Shown: piece by piece, positions 11,164 through 24,068 of the stretch
How positions within the stretch are numbered: position 1 is the stretch's first letter
Layout of the letters: the number at the start of each line of letters is the position of its first letter
Notes under the pieces: model-generated
Told to the model about the DNA's origin: nothing
Database searches by the model: none
The model's input: only the letters and a program-made list of their open reading frames with translations
Position numbers and translations under genes: made by a program
From: Apostichopus japonicus
Lineage: Eukaryota > Echinodermata > Holothuroidea > Aspidochirotida > Stichopodidae
Length of the DNA: 64,000 nt
Direction of reading: 5' to 3'
NCBI RefSeq assembly: GCF_037975245.1
Contig: NC_092579.1
Span: 24,845,166 to 24,909,165, forward strand

Positions 11164-11584
11164 GGTACCGATCAATCGATTGTGCGGTGCCGATCAATCG
11201 AATGTGCGGTGACGATCTTTCGAATATGCGGTACCGATAAATCGAATGTGCGGTACCGATCAAAAGTGCGGTACCGAAAAATCGAATGTACGTTGCCGAT
11301 AAATCGAATGTGTGTTACCGATCAATCGAATGTGCGATTGATCAATCGAATGTGCGGTACCGATCAATCGAATGTGTGGTACCGATCAATCGAATGTGAG
11401 GTTCCGATAAGTCGAATGTGCGGTACATTTAAATCGAAAATGCGGTACATTTAAATAGAATGTTCGGTACCGATCAAAAGAATGTGCGGTAAAGAAAAAT
11501 CGAATGTGCGTGCCGATCAAAAAATGTGAAAAACCGATCAATCGATTGTGCTGTGCCGATCAATCGAATGTGCGTTACCGATAA
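11164..11584 (+). repeat. GATCTTTCG-to-cassette block, copy 3
   Basis: This is the third copy of the run at 4,490 and 9,060. Its GATCTTTCG monomer (near 11,214) is the last I find in the window, so this marks the right limit of that variant. Confidence 0.83.
11399..11547 (+). repeat. CATTTAAAT cassette, copy 7
   Basis: This cassette has an AGGTTCCG start, CATTTAAATCGAAAATG in the first AT-rich monomer, the GTAAAG change shared with copy 6, and TGTGAAAAACC shared with copy 4. Confidence 0.87.
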
Positions 11585-12238
11585 AACGAATGTGCAGTAC
11601 CGATCAATCGAATGTTCGGTACCGATAAAACGAATGTGCGTTACCAATTAATCGAATGTGCGGTACCGATCAATCGAATGTGCGTTACCTATTAATCGAT
11701 TGAGCGGTACCGATCAATCGATTGTGCGATACCGATCAATCGAATGTATGTGCGGTACCGATCAAACGAATGTGCGGTACCGATAAATAGAATGTGCTGT
11801 ACCGATCATTCGATTATTCGGTACCGATAAATCGAATGTGCGTTACCAATTAATCGAATGTGCGGTACCGATCAATCTAATGTGCGTTACCTATTAATTG
11901 ATTGAGCGGTACCGATCAATCGATTGTGCGATACCGATCAATCGAATGTGCGGTACCGATCAAACGAATATGCGGTACCGATAAATAGAATGTGCTGTAC
12001 CGATCAATCGATTGTTCGGTACCGATCAATCGAATGTGCGGTACCGATAAATAGAATGTGCGTTGCCAATAAATCGAATATGCGGTACCGATTAATCGAA
12101 TGTGGTACCGATCAATCGAATGTGCAGTACCGATCAACCCAATGTGCGGTATCGATCAATCGAATGTGCGGTACCAATAAATCGATTGTGCTGTACCGAT
12201 CAATCGATTGTTCGGTACCGATCAATCGAATGTGCGGT
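11585..12238 (+). repeat. Mixed monomers, 26-bp and 20-bp variants
   Basis: This is satellite only, with a 26-bp monomer near 11,743 and a 20-bp monomer near 12,102. The part from about 11,916 resembles the repeat unit of the 32-36 kb array (GATCAAACGAATATG, GATAAATAG, GTTGCCAATAAATCG, GATCAACCC). Confidence 0.8.
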
Positions 12239-12790
12239 ACCGATCAATCGAATGTGCGGTACCGATGAAACGAATGTGCGTTGCCGATAAATCGAATACG
12301 CGGTACCGATTAATAGAATGTGCGGTACCGATCAACCCAATGTGCGGTACCGATCAATGGAATGTGCGTTGCCGATCAGTCGAATGTGACTTGGCGATAA
12401 ATCGAATGTGCGATACGGCTATATCGAATGTGCGATACCGATCAATCGAATGTGCGGTACCGATAAATCGAATGTGCGTTGCCGATCAAACGAATGTGCG
12501 GTACCGATAAATCGGATGTGCGTTGCCTATAAATCGAATGTGCGTTACCGATTAATCGATTGTGCTGTACCGATCAATCGATTTTGCTGTGCCAATCAAT
12601 CGAATGTGCGGTACCGATAAAATAAATGTGCGGTATCGAACAATCGAATGTGCGGTACCGATAAATCGAATGTGCAGTACCGATCAATCGAATGTGCGGG
12701 ACTGATAAATCGAATGTGCGTTGCTGATAAATCGAATGTGCGTTACCGATCAATCGAATATGCGGTACCGATAAATCGAATGTGCGGTAC
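12239..12790 (+). repeat. GATACGGCTATATCG block, copy at 12.3 kb
   Basis: This matches 8,468-9,020 at +3,771 bp and at +3,770 bp after the GTATCGAACAATCG indel. The rare monomer lies near 12,411. Downstream it diverges into CAATTAATCGATTG, where the domain-2 pattern starts. Confidence 0.82.
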
Positions 12791-14484
12791 CAATTAATCG
12801 ATTGTGCTGTACCGATCAATCGATTGTTCGGTACCGATCAATCGAATGTGCGGTACCGATCAATCGAATGTGCGGTACCTATCAATCGAATGTGCGTTAC
12901 CAATTAATTGTTTCTGCTGTACCGAAAAATCGAATGTGCGTTACCGGTGAATCGAATGTGCGGTACCGATCAATCAAATGTGCGTTGCCGATAAATAGAA
13001 TATGCGGTACCGATTAATCGAATGTGCGGTACCTATCAATCGAATGTGCGGTACCGATAAATCGAATGTGCGTTGCCGATCAATCGATTGTGCGATACCG
13101 ATCAATCGAATGTGCGGTACCGATCAAACGAATATGCGGTACCGATCAATCGAATGTACAGTACCGATCAACCCAATGTGCGGTATCGATCAATCGAATG
13201 TGCGGTACAAATTAATCGATTGTGCTGTACCGATCAATCGATTGTTCGGTACCGATCAATCGAATGTGACTTGGCGATAAATCGAATGTGCGGTACCGAT
13301 CAATCGAATGTGCGTTACCGATAAAACGAATGTGCAGTACCGATCAATCGAATGTTCGGTACCGATGAATCGAATGTGCGTTACCAATTAATCGAATGTG
13401 CGGTACCGATCAATCGAATGTGCGTTACCTATTAATCGAATATGCGGTACCGATCAATCGAATGTGCAGTACCAATTAACCCAATGTGCGGTATCGATCA
13501 ATCGAATGTGCGGTACCAATTAATCGATTGTGCTGTACCGATCAATCGATTGTTCGGTACCGATCAATCGAATGTGCGTTACCGATCATTCGAATGTGCG
13601 GTACCTATCAATCGAATGTGCGTTACCAATTAATGGTTTCTGCTGTACCGAAAAATCGAATGTGCGTTACCGGTGAATCGAATGTGCGGTACCGATCAAT
13701 CGAATGTGCGGTACCGATAAATCGAATGTGCGTTGCCGATCAATCGATTGTGCGATACCGATCAATCGAATGTGCGGTACCGATCAAACGAATGTGCGGT
13801 ACCGATAAATCGAATGTGCGGTACCGATCAATCGAATGTTCGGTACCGATCAATCGAATGTGCGGTACCGATAAATCGGATGTACGTAGCCGATAAATCG
13901 AATGTGCGTTACCGATCAATCGATTGTGCTGTACCGATCAATCGATTGTTCGGTACCGATCAATCGAATGTGAGGAACCGATCAATCGAATGTGCGGTAC
14001 CGATGAATCGAATGTGTGTTACCAATTAATCGATTCTGCTGTACCGAAAAATCGAATGTGCGTTACCGGTGAATCGAATGTGCGGTACCGATTAATCGAA
14101 TGTGCGGTACCGATCAATCGAATTTGCGTTACCGATCAATACAATGTGCGGTAACGATCAATCGAATGTGCGGTACCGATAAATCGATTGTGCGTTGCCG
14201 ATCAATCGAATGTGCGGTACCGATGAAACGAATGTGCGTTACCGATAAATCGAATGTGCAGTACCGATCAATCGAATGTTCGGTACCGATAAATCGAATG
14301 TGCGTTACCAATTAATCGAATGTGCGGTACCGATCAATCGAATGTGCGTTACCTATTAATCGATTGAGCGGTACCGATCAATCGATTGTGCGATACCGAT
14401 CAATCGAATGTATGTGCGGTACCGATCAAACGAATGTGCGGTACCGATCAATAGAATGTGCAGTACCGATCAATCGAATGTGCG
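12791..14484 (+). repeat. Start of domain 2, mixed higher-order pattern
   Basis: The frequent order is CAATTAATCGATTG, GATTGTTCGG, CTATCAATCG, CAATTAATGGTTTCTGCTG, GAAAAATCG and GGTGAATCG. GATAAATCGGATGTACG and GTAGCCGATAAATCG occur near 13,870. A GTGACTTGGCG monomer lies near 13,268 and a 26-bp monomer near 14,408. This order is the stock pattern of 12.8-36.6 kb. Confidence 0.8.
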
Positions 14485-15534
14485 GTACCGATCAATCGAA
14501 TGTGCGTTACCTATTAATCGATTGAGCGGTACCGATCAATCGATTGTGCTATACCGATCAATCGAATGTGCGGTACCGATCAAACGAATGTGCGGTACCG
14601 ATAAATAGAATGTGCTGTACCGATCAATCGATTGTTCGGTACCGATAAATCGAATGTTCGTTACCAATTAATCGAATGTGCGGTACCGATCAATCGAATA
14701 TGCGTTACCGATCGATTGAGCGGTACCGATCAATCGATTGTGCGATACCGATCAATCGAATGCGTTACCAATCGATTGAGCGGTACCGATCAATCGATTG
14801 TGCGATACCGATCAATCGAATGTGCGGTAACGATCAAACGAATATGCGGTACCGATAAATAGAATGTGCTGTACAGATCAATCGATTGTTCGGTACCGAT
14901 CAATCGAATGTGCGGTACCGATAAATAGAATGTGCGTTGCCAATAAATCGAATATGCGGTACCGATTAATCGAATGTGGTACCGATCAATCGAATGTGCA
15001 GTACCGATCAACCCAATGTGCGGTATCGATCAATCGAATGTGCGGTACCAATTAATCGATTGTGCTGTACCGATCAATCGATTGTTCGATACCGAACAAT
15101 CGAATGTGACTTGGCGAGAAATCGAATGTGCGGTACCGATCAATCGAATGTGCGTTACCGATAAAACGAATGTGCAGTACCGATCAATCGAATGTTCGGT
15201 ACCGATGAATCGAATGTGCGTTACCAATTAATCGAATGTGCGGTACCGATCAATCGAATGTGCGTTACCTATTAATCGATTGAGCGGTACCGATCAATCG
15301 AATGTGCGGTACCGATCAATCGAATGTGCAGTACCAATTAACCCAATGTGCGGTATCGATCAATCGAATGTGCGGTACCAATTAATCGATTGTGCTATAC
15401 CGATCAATCGATTGTTCGGTACCGATCAATCGAATGTGCGGTACCGATCAATCGAATGTGCGGTACCTATCAATCGAATGTGCGTTACCAATTAATGGTT
15501 TCTGCTGTACCGAAAAATCGAATGTGCGTTACCG
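14485..15534 (+). repeat. 2,082-bp-spaced duplicated block, copy A
   Basis: This block of about 1,050 bp recurs 2,082 bp downstream. It includes two unusual short junctions, GTTACCGATCGATTGAG and GCGTTACCAATCGATTGAG (14,700-14,780), where monomers are truncated. It also includes GTACAGATC, a 20-bp monomer and GTGACTTGGCGAG. I see single-base differences from copy B: GTAACGATC here against GTACCGATC, and GTGCGGTATCG here against GTGCTGTATCG. Confidence 0.84.
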
Positions 15535-16566
15535 GTGAATCGAATGTACGGTTCCGATTAATCGAATGTGCGGTACCGATCAATCGAATTTGCGTTACCG
15601 ATCAATACAATGTGCGGTAACGATCAATCGAATGTGCGGTACCGATAAATCGATTGTGCGTTGCCGATCAATCGAATGTGCGGTACCGATGAAACGAATG
15701 TGCGTTACAGATAAAACGAATATACAGTACCGATCAATCGAATGTTCGGTACCGATAAATCGAATGTGCGTTACCAATTAATCGAATGTGCGGTACCGAT
15801 CAATCGAATGTGCGTTACCTATTAATCGATTGAGCGGTACCGATCAATCGATTGTGCGATACCGATCAATCGAATGTATGTGCGGTACCGATCAAACGAA
15901 TGTGCGGTACCGATAAATAGAAAGTGCGGTACCAATTAATCGAATGTGCGGTACCGATCAATCGAATGTGCGGTACCAATTAATCGATTGTGCTGTACCG
16001 ATCAATCGATTGTTCGGTACCGATCAATCGAATGTGCGGTACCGATCAATCGAATGTGCGGTACCTATCAATCGAATGTGCGTTACCAATTAATGGTTTC
16101 TGCTGTACCGAAAAATCGAATGTGCGTTACCGGTGAATCGAATGTGCGGTACCGATCAATGAAATGTGCGTTGCCGATAAATAGAATATGCGGTACCGAT
16201 AAATCGAATGTGCGTTGCCGATCAATCGATTGTGCGATACCGATCAATCGAATGTGCGGTACCGATCAAACGAATGTGCGGTACCGATAAATCGAATGTG
16301 CGGTACCGATCAATCGAATGTTCGGTACCGATCAATCGAATGTGCAGTACCGATCAACCCAATGTACGGTACCGATCAAACGAATATGCGGTACCGATAA
16401 ATCGAATGTGCGGTACCGATCAATCGAATGTTCGGTACCGATCAATCGAATGTGCGGTACCGATAAATCGAATGTACGGTATCGATCAATCGAATGTGCG
16501 GTACCAATTAATCGATTGTGCTGTACCGATCAATCGATTGTTCGGTACCGATCAATCGATTGTGCG
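15535..16566 (+). repeat. Spacer satellite between the 2,082-bp-spaced copies
   Basis: These are domain-2 monomers with a 26-bp monomer near 15,873 and a TATACAGTACC variant near 15,720. GAAAGTGCGG near 15,922 and GATCAATGAAATG near 16,157 are rare variants shared with 17.7-18.2 kb. No gene is seen. Confidence 0.8.
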
Positions 16567-17616
16567 ATACCGATCAATCGAATGTGCGTTACCTATTAAT
16601 CGATTGAGCGGTACCGATCAATCGATTGTGCTATACCGATCAATCGAATGTGCGGTACCGATCAAACGAATGTGCGGTACCGATAAATAGAATGTGCTGT
16701 ACCGATCAATCGATTGTTCGGTACCGATAAATCGAATGTTCGTTACCAATTAATCGAATGTGCGGTACCGATCAATCGAATATGCGTTACCGATCGATTG
16801 AGCGGTACCGATCAATCGATTGTGCGATACCGATCAATCGAATGCGTTACCAATCGATTGAGCGGTACCGATCAATCGATTGTGCGATACCGATCAATCG
16901 AATGTGCGGTACCGATCAAACGAATATGCGGTACCGATAAATAGAATGTGCTGTACAGATCAATCGATTGTTCGGTACCGATCAATCGAATGTGCGGTAC
17001 CGATAAATAGAATGTGCGTTGCCAATAAATCGAATATGCGGTACCGATTAATCGAATGTGGTACCGATCAATCGAATGTGCAGTACCGATCAACCCAATG
17101 TGCTGTATCGATCAATCGAATGTGCGGTACCAATTAATCGATTGTGCTGTACCGATCAATCGATTGTTCGATACCGAACAATCGAATGTGACTTGGCGAG
17201 AAATCGAATGTGCGGTACCGATCAATCGAATGTGCGTTACCGATAAAACGAATGTGCAGTACCGATCAATCGAATGTTCGGTACCGATGAATCGAATGTG
17301 CGTTACCAATTAATCGAATGTGCGGTACCGATCAATCGAATGTGCGTTACCTATTAATCGATTGAGCGGTACCGATCAATCGAATGTGCGGTACCGATCA
17401 ATCGAATGTGCAGTACCAATTAACCCAATGTGCGGTATCGATCAATCGAATGTGCGGTACCAATTAATCGATTGTGCTGTACCGATCAATCGATTGTTCG
17501 GTACCGATCAATCGAATGTGCGGTACCGATCAATCGAATGTGCGGTACCTATCAATCGAATGTGCGTTACCAATTAATGGTTTCTGCTGTACCGAAAAAT
17601 CGAATGTGCGTTACCT
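16567..17616 (+). repeat. 2,082-bp-spaced duplicated block, copy B
   Basis: This is the counterpart of 14,485-15,534. It diverges at its right end, where copy A reads GTTACCGGTGAATCG and this copy GTTACCTATTAATCG. Its last ~75 bp overlap the start of the 3,264-bp duplication. Confidence 0.84.
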
Positions 17617-20600
17617 ATTAATCGATTGAGCGGTACCGATCAATCGATTGTGCGGTACCGATCAATCGAATGTATGTGCGGTACCGATCAAACGAATGTG
17701 CGGTACCGATAAATAGAAAGTGCTGTATCGATCAATCGATTGTTCGGTACCGATCAATCGAATGTGCGGTACCGATAAATAGAATGTGCGTTGCCAATAA
17801 ATCGAATATGCGGTACGGATTAATCGAATGTGCGTTACCGATCAATCGAATGTGCAGTACCAATTAATCGATTGTGCTGTACCGATCACTCGATAGTTCG
17901 GTACCGATCAACCCAATGTGCGGTATCGATCAATCGAATGTGCGGTACCAATTAATCGAATGTGGGGTACCGATCAATCGAATGTGCGGTACCAATTAAT
18001 CGATTGTGCTGTACCGATCAATCGATTGTTCGGTACCGATCAATCGAATGTGCGGTACCGATCAATCGAATGTGCGGTACCTATCAATCGAATGTGCGTT
18101 ACCAATTAATGGTTTCTGCTGTACCGAAAAATCGAATGTGCGTTACCGGTGACTCGAATGTGCGGTACCGATCAATGAAATGTGCGTTGCCGATAAATAG
18201 AATATGCGGTACCGATAAATCGAATGTGCGTTGCCGATCAATCGATTGTGCGATACCGATCAATCGAATGTGCGTTACCGATCAAACGAATGTGCGGTAC
18301 CGATAAATCGAATGTGCGATACCGATCAATCGAATGTTCGGTACCGATCAATCGAATGTGCAGTACCGATCAACCCAATGTGCGGTACCGATCAAACGAA
18401 TATGCGGTACCGATAAATCGAATGTGCGGTACCGATCAATCGAATGTTCGGTACCGATCAATCGAATGTGCGGTACCGATAAATCGGATGTACGGTATCG
18501 ATCAATCGAATGTGCGGTACCAATTAATCGATTGTGCTGTACCGATCAATCGATTGTTCGGTACCGATCAATCGATTGTGCGATACCTATCAATCGAATG
18601 TGCGGTACCGATCAAACGAATATGCGGTACCGATAAATCGAATGTGCGGTACCGATCAATCGAATGTTCGGTACCGATCAATCGAATGTGCGGTACCGAT
18701 AAATCAGATGTACGTAGCCGATAAATCGAATGTGCGTTACCGATTAATCGATTGTGCTGTACCGATCAATCGATTGTTCGGTACCGATCAATCGAATGTG
18801 CGGTACCGATCAATCGAATGTGCGGTACCGATAAATCGAATGTGTGTTACCAATTAATCGATTCTGCTGTACCGAAAAATCGAATGTTCGTTACCGGTGA
18901 ATCGAATGTTCGGTACCGATTAATCGAATGTGCGGTACCGATCAATCGAATTTGCGTTACCGATCAATACAATGTGCGGTAACGATCAATCGAATGTGCG
19001 GTACCGATAAATCGATTGTGCGTTGCCGATCAATCGAATGTGCGGTACCGATGAAACGAATGTGCGTTACCGATAAAACGAATGTGCAGTACCGATCAAT
19101 CGAATGTTCGGTACCGATAAATCGAATGTGCGTTACCTATTAATCGATTGAGCGGTACCGATCAATCGATTGTGCGATACCGATCAATCGAATGTATGTG
19201 CGGTACCGATCAAACGAATGTGCGGTACCGATAAATAGAATGTGCTGTATCGATCAATCGATTGTTCGGTACCGATCAATCGAATGTGCGGTACCGATAA
19301 ATAGAATGTGCGTTGCCAATAAATCGAATATGCGGTACGGATTAATCGAATGTGCGTTACCGATCAATCGAATGTGCAGTACCAATTAATCGATTGTGCT
19401 GTACCGATCAATCGATTGTTCGGTACCGATCAACCCAATGTGCGGTATCGATCAATCGAATGTGCGGTACCAATTAATCGAATGTGCGGTACCGATCAAT
19501 CGAATGTACGTTACCAATTAATGGATTCTGCTGTACCGAAAAATCGAATGTGCGTTACCTGTGAATCGAATGTGCGGTACCGATCAATCAAATGTGCGTT
19601 GCCGATAAATAGAATATGTGGTACCGATTAATCGAATGTGCGGTACCTATCAATCGAATGTGCGGTACCGATAAATCGAATGTGCGTTGCCGATCAATCG
19701 ATTGTGCGATACCGATCAATCGAATGTGCGGTACCGATCAAACGAATGTGCGGTACCGATAAATCGAATGTGCGGTACCGATCAATCGAATGTTCGGTAC
19801 CGATCAATCGAATGTGCGGTACCGATAAATCGGATGTACGTTGCCGATAAATCGAATGTGCGTTACCGATTAATCGATTGTGCTGTACCGATCAATCGAT
19901 TGTTCGGTACCGATCAATCGAATGTGCGGTACCGATCAATCGAATGTGCGGTACCGATAAATCGAATGTGTGTTACCAATTAATCGATTCTGCTGTACCG
20001 AAAAATCGAATGTGCGTTACCGGTGAATCGAATGTTCGGTACCGATTAATCGAATGTGCGGTACCGATCAATCGAATTTGCGTTACCGATCAATACAATG
20101 TGCAGTAACGATCAATCGAATGTGCAATACCGATAAATCGATTGTGCGTTGCCGATCAATCGAATGTGCGGTACCGATGAAACGAATGTGCGTTACCGAT
20201 AAAACGAATGTGCAGTACCGATCAATCGAATGTTCGGTACCGATAAATCGAATGTGCGGTATCGATAAATAGAATGTGCGTTGCCAATAAATCGAATATG
20301 CGGTACGGATTAATCGAATGTGCGTTACCGATCAATCGAATGTGCAGTACCAATTAATCGATTGTGCTGTACCGATCAATCGATTGTTCGGTACCGATCA
20401 ACCCAATGTGCGGTATCGATCAATCGAATGTGCGGTACCAATTAATCGAATGTGCGGTACCGATCAATAGAATGTACGTTACCAATTAATGGATTCTGCT
20501 GTACCGAAAAATCGAATGTGCGTTACCGGTGAATCAAATGTGTGTTACCAAATAATCGATTCTGCTGTACCGAAAAATCGAATGTGCGTTACCTGTGAAT

Positions 20601-20804
20601 CAAATGTGCGGTACCGATCAATCGAATGTGCGTTACCAATTAATCGAAAGTGCTGTACCGATCAATGGAATGTGCGTTACCCATTAATCGAATGTGCGGT
20701 ACCGATAAATCGAATGTGCGTTGCCGATCAATCGAATGTGCGGTACCGATAAAAAGAATGTGCGTTACCGATAAAACGAATGTGCAGTACCGATCAATCG
20801 AATG
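17541..20804 (+). repeat. 3,264-bp tandem duplication, copy A
   Basis: The complete 3,264-bp unit is followed immediately by a second copy. The length equals 146 monomers of 22 bp plus two of 26 bp, and exactly two 26-bp monomers (near 17,670 and 19,192) are present. It includes GATCACTCGATAG (near 17,885), GTGACTCGAATG, GATCAATGAAATG, GATAAATCAGATG and GAAAGTGCTG markers. I find one base that differs from copy B: GTACGTTGCC near 19,838 against GTACGTAGCC. Confidence 0.93.
20636..20760 (+). repeat. GAAAGTGCTG/ACCCATTAATCG block, copy at 20.6 kb
   Basis: This short run is marked by CAATTAATCGAAAGTGCTG, TTACCCATTAATCG and GATAAAAAGAATG. It recurs in copy B of the 3,264-bp duplication near 23,900. 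It also appears far away at about 62,818 and 63,827, so it links domain 2 with domain 3. Confidence 0.8.
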
Positions 20805-23800
20805 TTCGGTACCTATCAATCGAATGTGCGTTACCAATTAATGGTTTCTGCTGTACCGAAAAATCGAATGTGCGTTACCTATTAATCGATTGAGCGGTAC
20901 CGATCAATCGATTGTGCGGTACCGATCAATCGAATGTATGTGCGGTACCGATCAAACGAATGTGCGGTACCGATAAATAGAAAGTGCTGTATCGATCAAT
21001 CGATTGTTCGGTACCGATCAATCGAATGTGCGGTACCGATAAATAGAATGTGCGTTGCCAATAAATCGAATATGCGGTACGGATTAATCGAATGTGCGTT
21101 ACCGATCAATCGAATGTGCAGTACCAATTAATCGATTGTGCTGTACCGATCACTCGATAGTTCGGTACCGATCAACCCAATGTGCGGTATCGATCAATCG
21201 AATGTGCGGTACCAATTAATCGAATGTGGGGTACCGATCAATCGAATGTGCGGTACCAATTAATCGATTGTGCTGTACCGATCAATCGATTGTTCGGTAC
21301 CGATCAATCGAATGTGCGGTACCGATCAATCGAATGTGCGGTACCTATCAATCGAATGTGCGTTACCAATTAATGGTTTCTGCTGTACCGAAAAATCGAA
21401 TGTGCGTTACCGGTGACTCGAATGTGCGGTACCGATCAATGAAATGTGCGTTGCCGATAAATAGAATATGCGGTACCGATAAATCGAATGTGCGTTGCCG
21501 ATCAATCGATTGTGCGATACCGATCAATCGAATGTGCGTTACCGATCAAACGAATGTGCGGTACCGATAAATCGAATGTGCGATACCGATCAATCGAATG
21601 TTCGGTACCGATCAATCGAATGTGCAGTACCGATCAACCCAATGTGCGGTACCGATCAAACGAATATGCGGTACCGATAAATCGAATGTGCGGTACCGAT
21701 CAATCGAATGTTCGGTACCGATCAATCGAATGTGCGGTACCGATAAATCGGATGTACGGTATCGATCAATCGAATGTGCGGTACCAATTAATCGATTGTG
21801 CTGTACCGATCAATCGATTGTTCGGTACCGATCAATCGATTGTGCGATACCTATCAATCGAATGTGCGGTACCGATCAAACGAATATGCGGTACCGATAA
21901 ATCGAATGTGCGGTACCGATCAATCGAATGTTCGGTACCGATCAATCGAATGTGCGGTACCGATAAATCAGATGTACGTAGCCGATAAATCGAATGTGCG
22001 TTACCGATTAATCGATTGTGCTGTACCGATCAATCGATTGTTCGGTACCGATCAATCGAATGTGCGGTACCGATCAATCGAATGTGCGGTACCGATAAAT
22101 CGAATGTGTGTTACCAATTAATCGATTCTGCTGTACCGAAAAATCGAATGTTCGTTACCGGTGAATCGAATGTTCGGTACCGATTAATCGAATGTGCGGT
22201 ACCGATCAATCGAATTTGCGTTACCGATCAATACAATGTGCGGTAACGATCAATCGAATGTGCGGTACCGATAAATCGATTGTGCGTTGCCGATCAATCG
22301 AATGTGCGGTACCGATGAAACGAATGTGCGTTACCGATAAAACGAATGTGCAGTACCGATCAATCGAATGTTCGGTACCGATAAATCGAATGTGCGTTAC
22401 CTATTAATCGATTGAGCGGTACCGATCAATCGATTGTGCGATACCGATCAATCGAATGTATGTGCGGTACCGATCAAACGAATGTGCGGTACCGATAAAT
22501 AGAATGTGCTGTATCGATCAATCGATTGTTCGGTACCGATCAATCGAATGTGCGGTACCGATAAATAGAATGTGCGTTGCCAATAAATCGAATATGCGGT
22601 ACGGATTAATCGAATGTGCGTTACCGATCAATCGAATGTGCAGTACCAATTAATCGATTGTGCTGTACCGATCAATCGATTGTTCGGTACCGATCAACCC
22701 AATGTGCGGTATCGATCAATCGAATGTGCGGTACCAATTAATCGAATGTGCGGTACCGATCAATCGAATGTACGTTACCAATTAATGGATTCTGCTGTAC
22801 CGAAAAATCGAATGTGCGTTACCTGTGAATCGAATGTGCGGTACCGATCAATCAAATGTGCGTTGCCGATAAATAGAATATGTGGTACCGATTAATCGAA
22901 TGTGCGGTACCTATCAATCGAATGTGCGGTACCGATAAATCGAATGTGCGTTGCCGATCAATCGATTGTGCGATACCGATCAATCGAATGTGCGGTACCG
23001 ATCAAACGAATGTGCGGTACCGATAAATCGAATGTGCGGTACCGATCAATCGAATGTTCGGTACCGATCAATCGAATGTGCGGTACCGATAAATCGGATG
23101 TACGTAGCCGATAAATCGAATGTGCGTTACCGATTAATCGATTGTGCTGTACCGATCAATCGATTGTTCGGTACCGATCAATCGAATGTGCGGTACCGAT
23201 CAATCGAATGTGCGGTACCGATAAATCGAATGTGTGTTACCAATTAATCGATTCTGCTGTACCGAAAAATCGAATGTGCGTTACCGGTGAATCGAATGTT
23301 CGGTACCGATTAATCGAATGTGCGGTACCGATCAATCGAATTTGCGTTACCGATCAATACAATGTGCAGTAACGATCAATCGAATGTGCAATACCGATAA
23401 ATCGATTGTGCGTTGCCGATCAATCGAATGTGCGGTACCGATGAAACGAATGTGCGTTACCGATAAAACGAATGTGCAGTACCGATCAATCGAATGTTCG
23501 GTACCGATAAATCGAATGTGCGGTATCGATAAATAGAATGTGCGTTGCCAATAAATCGAATATGCGGTACGGATTAATCGAATGTGCGTTACCGATCAAT
23601 CGAATGTGCAGTACCAATTAATCGATTGTGCTGTACCGATCAATCGATTGTTCGGTACCGATCAACCCAATGTGCGGTATCGATCAATCGAATGTGCGGT
23701 ACCAATTAATCGAATGTGCGGTACCGATCAATAGAATGTACGTTACCAATTAATGGATTCTGCTGTACCGAAAAATCGAATGTGCGTTACCGGTGAATCA

Positions 23801-24068
23801 AATGTGTGTTACCAAATAATCGATTCTGCTGTACCGAAAAATCGAATGTGCGTTACCTGTGAATCAAATGTGCGGTACCGATCAATCGAATGTGCGTTAC
23901 CAATTAATCGAAAGTGCTGTACCGATCAATGGAATGTGCGTTACCCATTAATCGAATGTGCGGTACCGATAAATCGAATGTGCGTTGCCGATCAATCGAA
24001 TGTGCGGTACCGATAAAAAGAATGTGCGTTACCGATAAAACGAATGTGCAGTACCGATCAATCGAATG
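20805..24068 (+). repeat. 3,264-bp tandem duplication, copy B
   Basis: This reproduces 17,541-20,804 at a constant +3,264-bp offset, including all rare monomers and both 26-bp monomers (near 20,934 and 22,456). At the junction near 20,805 the monomer is a hybrid, AATGTTCGGTACCTATC: its left part is the end of the unit and its right part the start. That is the expected product of an in-register exchange inside a monomer. Confidence 0.93.
23900..24024 (+). repeat. GAAAGTGCTG/ACCCATTAATCG block, copy at 23.9 kb
   Basis: This is the +3,264-bp counterpart of the block at 20,636-20,760, with the same rare monomers including GATCAATGG. Confidence 0.8.

Noticed and set aside
17541-24068. Treating the near-identical 3,264-bp copies as a certain assembly error
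   Set aside because: At least one substitution distinguishes the copies and the junction is in monomer register, as a true unequal exchange would give. It cannot be settled without reads, so it is reported as a real feature with that caution.
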